DNA of 6,058 bases from JANNSW01 sp031431235 (GCA_031431235.1 JANPDA010000396.1:1-6058), one strand, 5' to 3'. Shown: positions 1 to 6,058, counted from the stretch's first letter. Made by a program: numbers and translations. The notes: generated by a model not told the origin, from the letters alone.

Positions 1-1039
<1,039 letters not shown>

Positions 1040-1160
1040 GTCTATTTCCTTGCGTTTGCGGCGGACCGTCCGGACCCGTTCGGCATCCGAAGCTCCCGTG
1101 CTCTCCTGACGGCGCGGGAACGGCCCCCTGGAATGGTGGGTGAATCAGGTTTCGTTCGAT

Positions 1161-1190
1161 CATATAGGTGGGGCAGGCCGGGGGTTCAAC
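1161..1190 (-). promoter_or_regulatory. Probable heat-shock (RpoH-type) promoter of dnaK
   Basis: Reading the minus strand, GTTG (1190-1187) is followed after 18 nt by CCTATATG (1168-1161). This closely fits the alphaproteobacterial RpoH pattern CTTG-N17/18-CYTATNT, with one mismatch in the -35 part. The same bases can be read as a sigma70 promoter, TTGAAC-N17-TATATG. Transcription would start near 1154 and give a leader of about 115 nt. Heat-shock control of dnaK is well established in this group; the exact start site here is inferred. Confidence 0.65.
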
Positions 1191-1311
1191 AAGGACGCGT
1201 GACGACGCCGGTGGTTTTCAGGGGACGACGGCGCGCGGCGAGATCCGCAACGGCTTCCGATTGTAGCTCGCGCGGTTTCGAAATGCTCAACGTCGGGCTT
1301 CGACGAAAAAA

Positions 1312-1340
1312 TTGCAAACTCGCATGCAGACGGTTATCCT
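1312..1340 (+). promoter_or_regulatory. Possible sigma70-type promoter of the ATPase/RloB unit
   Basis: TTGCAA (1312-1317) and TATCCT (1335-1340) are separated by 17 nt; each matches 4 of 6 consensus bases. Transcription would begin around 1347, placing the ATG at 1350 almost at the 5' end of the message and leaving the AAGG (1356-1359) and ATG at 1368 well placed. The weak match is the main reason for caution. Confidence 0.4.
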
Positions 1341-1367
1341 GCGGATTGAATGACCAAGGTATTTATA

Positions 1368-2579
1368 ATGCTGTACAAACTCGAGATCGAGAATTTCTAC
1401 TGCATTCGGCAGCAGCAGGTGATCGATCTACGGATCGCTGGGAATGTGCCAGACGAACCCGAGCGGTTCGATCCGATTTTTCCAGGCTCAATCGAGCGTG
1501 CACCGCGCATCATAGCGCTGTTCGGAGCCAATGCTTCAGGCAAATCGACGGTTTTGAAGGCGCTTGCATTCCTTCTTTGGTTCGCAAGGGATTCGTTCCA
1601 ACTTGCTCCTGATGCAACACTTCCGTGTGAGCGATTCAACAGCGCCGAAGCGCAGTTGGAACCAATCTCACTGGCGATCGAGTTCGGCGGCCCGAACACG
1701 CCGAGACCGAGTTTCGAGCCGGTCCAGACGCCGATGGCCACGTGGCGCTACACATTTCGGTCCTCACTTCGCGACGGTCGCAACATCGTCGCAGCCGAGA
1801 CCCTGCACCAGAGACCGAATGGGCGAGGGAAGTGGCAACGCGTTTTCGAAAGACAAGGTCATGAGATCCGTGCTGGAAAAGTGTTCGGCTTGACGGGATT
1901 CGGCAAAATTACCGATAAAGTGCGGGACAATGCGAGTGTGATTTCGACCCTGGCACAGTTCGATCATGACTTGTCAAAGTGGTTCAGGAACGAGCCAGGG
2001 CGTGCGATTTCCAACATCATGCTCGATCGGAACGAGCCGAGTGCGGAGCTGGCGATCAAATTCTTTGTCGACAATGATTTGGCACTCGCAGCGCTCAATT
2101 CCGAGATCCAGCGGATCGATCTCGGAATTCAAAAGATGGAGGTTCGCCAAGGTCCGAATGGGCTGGCCCCCTATTTCGTGCATGAAGGCCTGCAACAGCC
2201 GATGCCGTGGCAACTGGAAAGCCAAGGCACCCGAACTTTCATCCGGTACTATCCACTTTTCTACATTGCGCTGTCGTCTGGCGGGATGGCGCTCGTGGAC
2301 GAGATCGACCTCTCGATCCATCCGTTGCTGCTACCGGAGATTGTTCACTGGTTCCGCGATCCCGGGCGCAACCCATTTATGGCGCAACTCTGGCTGACTC
2401 TCCACTCCACGCCACTGCTGGAGGAGCTTGCCAAGGAGGAAATATTCTTCTGCGAGAAGGATGACCGAGGGCAAACAAGTATCTACGGTCTGCGTGACAT
2501 CCAGAACGTCAAGCGAGGCGACAACCACTATCGCAAATATCTGTCGGGCATTTATGGTGCGGTGCCGGAAATCGGATGA
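1368..2579 (+). CDS. AAA/ABC-type ATPase, RloA / AbiLi-like (putative phage-defence ATPase)
   Basis: This 403-residue protein looks like a RecF/SMC-style ATPase of the AAA_15/AAA_21 kind. It opens with LYKLEIENFYCI, the usual first strand of these proteins. Walker A is GANASGKST (53-61). After a long insert come an ABC-like signature ESQGTR (284-289), Walker B ALVDEID (308-314) followed by IHP, and a switch histidine in TLHSTP (His346). The tail (EIFFCEKDDRGQTSIYGL, then YLSGIYGAVP) resembles the C-terminus of ATPases encoded next to RloB proteins. There is no C-terminal TOPRIM, so it is not an OLD nuclease by itself. The ATG at 1368 is chosen because AAGG lies 8 nt upstream; an in-frame ATG at 1350 has no good site. 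The stop overlaps the next start (ATGA), implying translational coupling. Its base composition is more A/T-rich than the flanking genes, suggesting acquisition. The family assignment is firm; the defence role is inferred from relatives and from the neighbour. Confidence 0.85.
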   Translation: MLYKLEIENFYCIRQQQVIDLRIAGNVPDEPERFDPIFPGSIERAPRIIALFGANASGKSTVLKALAFLLWFARDSFQLAPDATLPCERFNSAEAQLEPISLAIEFGGPNTPRPSFEPVQTPMATWRYTFRSSLRDGRNIVAAETLHQRPNGRGKWQRVFERQGHEIRAGKVFGLTGFGKITDKVRDNASVISTLAQFDHDLSKWFRNEPGRAISNIMLDRNEPSAELAIKFFVDNDLALAALNSEIQRIDLGIQKMEVRQGPNGLAPYFVHEGLQQPMPWQLESQGTRTFIRYYPLFYIALSSGGMALVDEIDLSIHPLLLPEIVHWFRDPGRNPFMAQLWLTLHSTPLLEELAKEEIFFCEKDDRGQTSIYGLRDIQNVKRGDNHYRKYLSGIYGAVPEIG

Positions 2580-3138
2580 GACGCCGACCCCGTAAAATTC
2601 CCCAGCGCCGTCCCATTTTCCTGGGCTGCGAAGGCGAGAGCGAGCGCGGCTATGCAGCCCTTCTGGCTCAACTCGCGCGCAACCACCACACGTCCATGTG
2701 CACATCAATGCTCAGGTTCTCCAGCCCGGTGCAGGCGATCCCGCCGCACTGATCCAGCGCGCCGCAAAGCTCATCGCCGAGATCGAACGGCGGCGAGTCA
2801 GGTTCACGATCAAGGCAGTCCTTCTCGATCTCGGCCTACCCGGCAAGAATGCGGAGGCTCGAGCCAGCGCCAGCGGTGCCGGTATTGACTTCTTGATCTG
2901 GCAAGATCCCGATCACGAGGCCATGCTGCTTCGACATCTGCCCAATTGCCAGCGCTGGCGTCCTCCCACGGGAGCGACGCTCGCGATGCTCCAGCGAGAA
3001 TGGCCTGGCTACTCCAAAGGTATGTCGGCAAAGCAATTGTCAGAGCGCATCACGCTCGATGGAGTCCGGCTCGCTTGTGGCGTCGAGCCTGAGTTGCGGG
3101 CTTTCCTCGCCGCCGTCGGCCTATCCCTCGACGGCTGA
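2576..3138 (+). pseudogene. RloB / AbiLii-like TOPRIM-related protein, frameshifted
   Basis: Two fragments in different frames make one RloB-type protein of about 186-187 residues. The first (2576-2752, 58 codons) starts with MRRRPRKIPQRRP and holds IFLGCEGESERGY, the acidic first motif of the domain. The second runs from about 2692 to the stop at 3138 and holds VHVHINAQVLQPGAGDP, an acidic strand AVLLDLG and the motif IWQDPDHEAMLLRHL. The break falls in the short repeat AACCACCACACG (2681-2692). Removing one CA there, or adding one base, joins the frames; the CA removal reads NHHVHVHINAQ. No slippery heptamer or restart ribosome-binding site is visible, and GTG at 2698 would give a protein without the first motif. 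RloB proteins are small partners of the preceding ATPase type. As read, the product is probably inactive, unless the shift is a sequencing error. Confidence 0.75.
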
Positions 3139-3140
3139 TA

Positions 3141-3169
3141 GTCTCCGATCATCAGACGGTATTGGAGAC
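3141..3169. terminator. Hairpin between convergent genes, possible terminator
   Basis: GTCTCCGAT (3141-3149) pairs with ATTGGAGAC (3161-3169) as a 9-bp stem with one G-T pair and an 11-nt loop, starting 2 nt after the RloB-like stop codon. It lacks a T run on either side. It fits the end of the plus-strand unit and could act in both directions, but termination is only inferred from position and structure. Confidence 0.4.
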
Positions 3170-3188
3170 GTGCGCACGACGGCGCACG
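3169..3188. repeat. Second inverted repeat in the convergent gap
   Basis: CGTGCG (3169-3174) pairs with CGCACG (3183-3188) across an 8-nt loop. The first arm is also part of a perfect 10-bp palindrome, CGTGCGCACG (3169-3178). It abuts the preceding hairpin and lies just beyond the stop codon of the EF-G-like gene, so it may help end the minus-strand message. No T run follows. Confidence 0.4.
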
Positions 3189-3203
3189 CCTCGCCGAGAC
3201 CCC

Positions 3204-5258
3204 TCAAGCCGCCTCTTTCGCCTTGGCATGGCTCGCCAGCACCTGCTCGGCGGCTTTGCCGGTCAGCTCGGCCAGATGGTCGAAGCCTGCCGTGAAGGTG
3301 CCGACGCCCGAGGTCGCCGAGCGCAGCTCCACGATCAGGTTGCCCATCTCGGTCTGCGGGATGTTCGCCTGCACCACGTCCCAGCCGAGCCATCCGGGCC
3401 GCGCGTCGAACCCGAGGATGTGGCCACGCCTTCCTGAAATGATGCTGTTGATGCGCGCGGTCGCCTCGGAGGGGATGGCAATCTCGACCTTCATGATCGG
3501 CTCGAGCAGCACGGGGGAGCATTTCGGCATGCCCTCGCTCATGGCGATACGGCCCGCCATCTGAAAGGCCATGTCGGAGGAATCGACCGCATGGTAGGAG
3601 CCATCGGTGAGTGCGACCGAGACGTCGACCACCGGAAAGCCGAGCGGCCCGTGGTGCAGGAACTCGCGCACCCCTTTCTCGACCGAGGAGAAGAACTGCC
3701 TGGGCACCACGCCGCCCGTGACGCGCTCGGAGAATGCGAAGCCGGCTCCGCGCGGTTGTGGCTGGATGTCGAGCATCACGTCGCCGAACTGGCCATGGCC
3801 GCCCGATTGCTTCTTGTGGCGGCCACGGATCTCGGTGCCCTTGCGGATCGTCTCCTTGTAGGGCACCTGGCGGGGCCGCTGCTCGACCTGGACGCCGTAT
3901 TTGCGCGTCAGCCGCTCGAGCGCGACCCGTAGATGCATCTCGCCCTGGCCGTGCATCACGATCTGGTGGGTGTCGTGGGTATGCTCGAGCGAGATCGAGG
4001 GGTCCTCGTCGATGATCTTGGCGATGGCAGCCGTCAGCTTCACCTCGTCCTTCTTGTCCTTGACCGCGACCGCGAAGGCATACACCGGTGGCGGCGGCTG
4101 CAGGCTCGCGAGCTGGGCAACGCCCGCCTTGTCGGAGGTGATCGTCGCGCCTGCCTTGATCCCCTCGAGGCGGCCGAAGCCAACCGTCTCGCCGGCCTTG
4201 GCCGGTCCGCGCTTCACCGCCTCCTGACCACGCAACGTGAAGACGCCCGCAATCCGCTCCTCGCCCGAGGGCCCGTGCACCACGGTGCCATCGCTGAACT
4301 CGCCCGACAGCACGCGTGCGAGCGAAATCTTGCCGCCATGGGCGGTATGCATCGACTTCATCACCTGGGCACAAGGCCTGGCGGGGCTCGCCCCCAGCCG
4401 TTTCAGCGTTTCGCCGATGCTCGGGGCCTCGTGGCGCAGCGCCTTCATCAGCCGCAGGATGCCATTGCCCTTCTCGGCCGACCCGAGCAGCACTGGACAG
4501 ATCTTGCCTTCCTTCAACTCGACGGCCAGGTCCTCGAACACCTTGTCGCGCGGCGGCTCCATGTCGGAAAGCAATTGCTCCATCAGCTGGTCGTCGTAGT
4601 CGGCGAGCTGCTCGAGCATGTGGAAGCGCGCCTCGTGCTCGCTCGCGGACACGTCGGCCGGCATTTCCACCACCTCGCTCGGCGCGTGCTCGCGGTAGAC
4701 GAATGCCCGCTTCAGGGCGAGGTCGACGAAGCCCGTTGCAATGCCGTTGTTCCAGATCGGGAGCTGGCGCAGCACCAGCGGGCGTGTGCTCGCAGGCTGC
4801 AGCAGGGTCAGCAGATCGTGGATGCTGCCCTCGGCCTTGTCGATTTTGTTCAAGAACAGGAAATGCGGGACTCCCTTGTCCTCGATCTGGCGCAGGATCA
4901 GTTGCAGGGCCGGAATTTTCTTGGCGTCGGGCTCGGCGACCACCACCACCGCGTCGCAGGCGCTGAGGGCAGCTGCGGTGTCGTGCTGGAACTCGATCGA
5001 GCCGGGACAATCGATGAAGGTGTAGCGGTCGCCCATGAACTCGAGCTCGGCGACATTGGCCTCGACCGACATGCGGTGCTCGCGCGCTTCCGCGCTGGCA
5101 TCACCGACCGTATTGCCGGCTGCGATCGTGCCCTGGCGTGCAATCGCGCCGCCGCGCGCGAGGATTGCCTCCAGCAGGGTGGTTTTCCCGCTGAGATAGG
5201 GACCGACGAGCGCAATCAGCCTCGCTGTCCCGCCGCCTCTGCCATCGGACTGCCCCAT
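3204..5258 (-). CDS. EF-G-like translational GTPase (FusA2 / EF-G2-type)
   Basis: The 684-residue protein has the layout of elongation factor G, a ribosome-associated GTPase. The G domain shows the P-loop GPYLSGKT (19-26), the switch II motif DCPGSIEF (83-90) where EF-G has DTPGHVDF, and NKID (137-140). Switch I is divergent: EHRMSVEANV (60-69) stands where EF-G has ERGITI, so a serine replaces the usual threonine. The domain IV signature GRHKKQSGGHGQFG (479-492) is intact, and the length is close to EF-G (about 690-700). These traits mark the paralogous EF-G-like family rather than the main EF-G, which is normally encoded in the str operon with rpsL, rpsG and tuf. In other bacteria such paralogues vary from active to inactive in translocation, so the exact role here is unknown. 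The start is supported by a strong GGAGG (5265-5269) 6 nt upstream. The gene is convergent with the RloB-like gene and appears monocistronic. Confidence 0.93.
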   Translation of the reverse strand: MGQSDGRGGGTARLIALVGPYLSGKTTLLEAILARGGAIARQGTIAAGNTVGDASAEAREHRMSVEANVAELEFMGDRYTFIDCPGSIEFQHDTAAALSACDAVVVVAEPDAKKIPALQLILRQIEDKGVPHFLFLNKIDKAEGSIHDLLTLLQPASTRPLVLRQLPIWNNGIATGFVDLALKRAFVYREHAPSEVVEMPADVSASEHEARFHMLEQLADYDDQLMEQLLSDMEPPRDKVFEDLAVELKEGKICPVLLGSAEKGNGILRLMKALRHEAPSIGETLKRLGASPARPCAQVMKSMHTAHGGKISLARVLSGEFSDGTVVHGPSGEERIAGVFTLRGQEAVKRGPAKAGETVGFGRLEGIKAGATITSDKAGVAQLASLQPPPPVYAFAVAVKDKKDEVKLTAAIAKIIDEDPSISLEHTHDTHQIVMHGQGEMHLRVALERLTRKYGVQVEQRPRQVPYKETIRKGTEIRGRHKKQSGGHGQFGDVMLDIQPQPRGAGFAFSERVTGGVVPRQFFSSVEKGVREFLHHGPLGFPVVDVSVALTDGSYHAVDSSDMAFQMAGRIAMSEGMPKCSPVLLEPIMKVEIAIPSEATARINSIISGRRGHILGFDARPGWLGWDVVQANIPQTEMGNLIVELRSATSGVGTFTAGFDHLAELTGKAAEQVLASHAKAKEAA

Positions 5259-5300
5259 GCGCTTCCTCCATGGTCATTGACCCTGGGCCTCGGCGCCGAT

Positions 5301-5315
5301 CAGGGCGCGGCCCTG
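5301..5315 (-). other. Leader hairpin upstream of the EF-G-like gene
   Basis: CAGGGC-GCG-GCCCTG forms a 6-bp all-strong stem with a 3-nt loop, 43 bp upstream of the EF-G-like start. CCCTG at 5281-5285 could pair with CAGGG (5301-5305) instead, so two exclusive folds are possible in the leader. No T run follows. Any regulatory role is speculative. Confidence 0.3.
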
Positions 5316-5319
5316 GTTA

Positions 5320-5350
5320 GGCCATGGTGAAGCCAAAACAACGGCCATGG
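5320..5350. repeat. Paired GGCCATGG direct repeats
   Basis: GGCCATGG occurs at 5320-5327 and 5343-5350, spaced 23 bp apart (about two helical turns), and a third CCATGG core lies at 5268-5273 over the ribosome-binding site of the EF-G-like gene. The spacing would suit a dimeric or cooperative regulator, but the motif matches no binding site I can name. Confidence 0.3.
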
Positions 5351-5445
5351 CAAGCCTCTGATGACGTCGGTGACATGATTTTGCCGGGCCAGACCGCTCG
5401 CTCGGTTAATGCTGGCGTGCGATCGGATCGGGTCGATTACGACAT

Positions 5446-5457
5446 TTTGTCGACAAA
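5446..5457. promoter_or_regulatory. Palindromic operator-like site
   Basis: TTTGTCGACAAA is a perfect 12-bp palindrome ending 3 bp before the TTGACA of a plus-strand promoter. Its centre would lie near -45 relative to the predicted start, a position typical of regulator binding. The CG centre with A/T arms resembles LacI- or MarR-type operators in general form; no specific regulator is identified. Confidence 0.4.
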
Positions 5458-5460
5458 TCC

Positions 5461-5490
5461 TTGACAGTGGCCCATCCACCACTCCAAAAT
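5461..5490 (+). promoter_or_regulatory. Sigma70-type promoter facing right
   Basis: A perfect -35 box TTGACA (5461-5466) is followed after 18 nt by CAAAAT (5485-5490), which matches 4 of 6 bases of the -10 consensus. Transcription would start near 5497, about 108 nt before the possible small gene at 5605. The adjoining palindrome suggests a regulated promoter. Confidence 0.45.
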
Positions 5491-5604
5491 GCAAACTGAG
5501 AGTGAAAGCGGGACAATTCCGCCCTCGCACGGCAACGACTCGCGACATGGCGTCGTGAGATTGGCGCCGCAGGCGAGCCTCTCGAGCGTGGGTGGAGTTT
5601 GCGT

Positions 5605-5835
5605 ATGGGTCAGCAGGGTCTCGTCAATGCCGCTCGGGCGGCAGGTTTCGCAATGGTGGGCGCCGAGGAGGCGATGGGCGCGAGCAGTCTGGATGCTCTG
5701 CCTCGCCGCAAAACGATGGGCGAGGCAGCCGCCGCGGCGATCCCGGCTCTTGCCGCGAGCGCGGGGACCGCTGCCGCTGCGGCACCCTGGGCCGGATTCG
5801 TCAACACAGTCGCCTCCTGGGTTCGCCGCGGCTGA
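5605..5835 (+). CDS. Possible alanine-rich small protein, 76 residues, not recognised
   Basis: The reading frame starts at an ATG with GGAG (5594-5597) 7 nt upstream, lies downstream of the TTGACA promoter, and ends with TGA just before a long hairpin. The product has 25 alanines in 76 residues, including two runs of five, a basic PRRK patch at 33-36 and a mildly hydrophobic C-terminal half ending SWVRRG. No signal peptide or known domain is visible. Third codon positions are mostly G or C, as expected for a gene here, but alanine-rich frames arise easily in GC-rich DNA and an overlapping minus-strand frame is also alanine-rich. Promoter, ribosome-binding site and position favour it; the lack of any recognised family argues against certainty. 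Confidence 0.35.
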   Translation: MGQQGLVNAARAAGFAMVGAEEAMGASSLDALPRRKTMGEAAAAAIPALAASAGTAAAAAPWAGFVNTVASWVRRG

Positions 5836-5893
5836 TTGGCTTGGGCCCGGAGCATCCGTTATGTCCTGTATGTCCTGTTCCGGGGCAGCCGAA
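5836..5893 (+). other. Long imperfect hairpin after the small reading frame
   Basis: CCCGGAGCA (5846-5854) pairs with TGTTCCGGG (5876-5884) as a 9-bp stem with one G-T pair. TTGGCT (5836-5841) and AGCCGA (5887-5892) extend it beyond an internal loop. It begins directly after the stop at 5835. It lacks a T run, so it may be a factor-dependent end, a 3'-end stabiliser or a structured RNA element. Confidence 0.4.
5861..5878 (+). repeat. Tandem 9-bp direct repeat in the hairpin loop
   Basis: ATGTCCTGT occurs twice with no gap (5861-5869 and 5870-5878), overlapping the loop and right arm of the long hairpin. Exact tandem 9-mers are uncommon in non-coding DNA and may reflect slippage or a repeated binding motif. 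Confidence 0.6.
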
Positions 5894-5969
5894 CCGCTTT
5901 CCCTGTGATCGCGTGGGCGGCGCTGGTCTATAGCTGCAAAATTTCGACGCGATGCCGGCTTGGTCGACG

Positions 5970-5986
5970 CTGGCACACCTCTTGCT
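5970..5986 (+). promoter_or_regulatory. Sigma54 (RpoN) -24/-12 promoter
   Basis: CTGGCACACCTCTTGCT matches the RpoN consensus YTGGCACGNNNNTTGCW at every defined base except one (A for G). The invariant GG (5972-5973) and GC (5984-5985) have the required spacing. The predicted start is near 5997. RpoN promoters need an enhancer-binding activator such as NtrC; no clear upstream activator site is recognised in the preceding 150 bp. No gene begins downstream within the window. Confidence 0.7.
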
Positions 5987-5996
5987 ACTTCTGCAG

Positions 5997-6058
5997 CTAC
6001 CCACCTCGCGTTCCACCCATTCGACTTCTAGCGCGGCAATCCACGATTGCCGCGCTTT
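5997..6058 (+). ncRNA. Possible RpoN-driven small RNA or attenuated leader
   Basis: From the predicted RpoN start near 5997 there are about 33 nt of C-rich, apparently unstructured sequence (CTACCCACCTCGCGTTCC and onward), then a perfect terminator-like hairpin. A transcript ending there would be about 60 nt: a single-stranded 5' part plus an intrinsic terminator, the usual layout of a minimal small RNA. The CCACCTC segment could pair with GAGGTGG-like ribosome-binding sites. Alternatively this is the leader of a gene beyond the window. The call rests on geometry only. Confidence 0.25.
6030..6058 (+). terminator. Perfect 12-bp terminator-like hairpin at the right edge
   Basis: AGCGCGGCAATC (6030-6041) pairs perfectly with GATTGCCGCGCT (6045-6056) around a 3-nt loop CAC. 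The plus strand continues with T at 6056-6058, where the window ends, so the length of the T run is unknown. The opposite strand follows the stem with a mixed sequence, not T, so it works best as a plus-strand terminator. Confidence 0.6.

Larger units (their letters stand above)
1040..1367. other. Divergent intergenic region between dnaK and the ATPase gene
   Basis: This stretch of 328 bases holds no convincing gene. It carries the dnaK leader (roughly 1040-1154) and its promoter, then about 120 bases of unassigned DNA, then the promoter and ribosome-binding site of the ATPase gene. A small inverted repeat CGTCG-ggctt-CGACG (1291-1305) is followed by six A on the plus strand; the T run lies on the wrong side for a minus-strand terminator. 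The segment 1225-1234 (ACGACGGCGC) recurs at 3176-3185, beyond the far end of the two-gene unit. Confidence 0.7.
5259..5604. other. Intergenic region upstream of the EF-G-like gene
   Basis: These 346 bases hold no recognisable gene. Nearest the EF-G-like gene are its ribosome-binding site, a small GC hairpin (5301-5315) and two copies of GGCCATGG. Further right are a 12-bp palindrome and a plus-strand promoter. A minus-strand promoter for the EF-G-like gene must lie here, but no candidate is convincing: TTGCCA (5355-5350) is a fair -35 without a good -10. Confidence 0.6.

Noticed and set aside
1291..1305. CGTCG-ggctt-CGACG inverted repeat as a terminator
   Set aside because: The stem is only 5 bp, and the A/T run is on the side that gives A rather than T after the stem on the plus strand; on the minus strand the T run comes before the stem.
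1350..1367. Upstream ATG at 1350 as the start of the ATPase
   Set aside because: It has no good ribosome-binding site and would lie about 3 nt from the predicted transcription start, whereas ATG 1368 has AAGG 8 nt upstream and begins at the conserved first strand.
2681..2700. Programmed -1 ribosomal frameshift joining the two RloB-like fragments
   Set aside because: No slippery X-XXY-YYZ heptamer is present at the frame change and no downstream stimulatory hairpin is obvious; a small indel explains it better.
3121..5010. A 629-codon minus-strand frame overlapping the EF-G-like gene
   Set aside because: It is an out-of-frame shadow on the same strand, rich in Arg, Gly and Ala with no domain; the overlapping frame carries all EF-G motifs and a strong ribosome-binding site.
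3933..5330. A 465-codon plus-strand frame opposite the EF-G-like gene
   Set aside because: Antisense shadow caused by strong G/C bias at third positions; its low-complexity Leu/Arg/His/Asp composition is typical of such shadows and no domain is seen.
5489..5933. Other plus-strand frames (5489-5908 and 5592-5933) overlapping the possible 76-residue gene
   Set aside because: Their compositions (Trp, Arg, Ser and Cys rich) look non-coding and their starts lack ribosome-binding sites as good as the one before 5605.
5437..5976. A 179-codon minus-strand frame and an 81-codon minus-strand frame (5610-5855) in the right intergenic region
   Set aside because: Neither has a convincing ribosome-binding site or recognisable domain; the alanine runs arise because GCN-rich sequence also reads as alanine-rich on the other strand.
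5836..6058. tRNA, 6S RNA, riboswitch or CRISPR array in the right intergenic region
   Set aside because: No T-loop consensus, no long 6S-like rod and no regularly spaced repeats were found; only the local hairpins and the RpoN site are supported.

Overview
The window looks like GC-rich chromosomal DNA from an alphaproteobacterium. The DnaK sequence, an EF-G-like GTPase of the type common in Hyphomicrobiales and relatives, an RpoH-like promoter upstream of dnaK and the high G+C at third codon positions all fit. The genus cannot be fixed from this sequence.

Layout from left to right. (1) Positions 1-1039, minus strand: the first 346 codons of dnaK (Hsp70), running off the left edge. (2) Positions 1040-1367: a divergent intergenic region with a heat-shock-type promoter facing dnaK and a weaker sigma70-type promoter facing right. 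(3) Positions 1368-3138, plus strand: a two-gene unit of an AAA/ABC-type ATPase (RloA / AbiLi-like) and, overlapping it by ATGA, an RloB / AbiLii-like TOPRIM-related partner. The second gene is broken by a frameshift near position 2690. (4) Positions 3139-3203: a short convergent gap with two hairpins. (5) Positions 3204-5258, minus strand: a complete 684-residue EF-G-like translational GTPase. (6) Positions 5259-6058: a region with no recognised gene. It holds a promoter with an adjoining palindromic operator, a possible 76-residue alanine-rich small protein, a long imperfect hairpin, a near-perfect sigma54 (RpoN) -24/-12 promoter and, at the right edge, a perfect 12-bp terminator-like hairpin.

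The two outer genes are housekeeping or stress-translation genes. The ATPase/RloB pair between them is visibly more A/T-rich and belongs to families tied to phage defence (the rlo genes of restriction loci and the AbiL abortive-infection pair), so it reads as a small acquired cassette. The ATPase is intact but its partner is not, so the cassette may be decaying, unless the frameshift is a sequencing error.

The least explained part is the right end. An RpoN promoter points into a perfect hairpin about 33 nt after its predicted start site. This would give either a nitrogen- or stress-controlled small RNA of about 60 nt or an attenuated leader of a gene lying outside the window.
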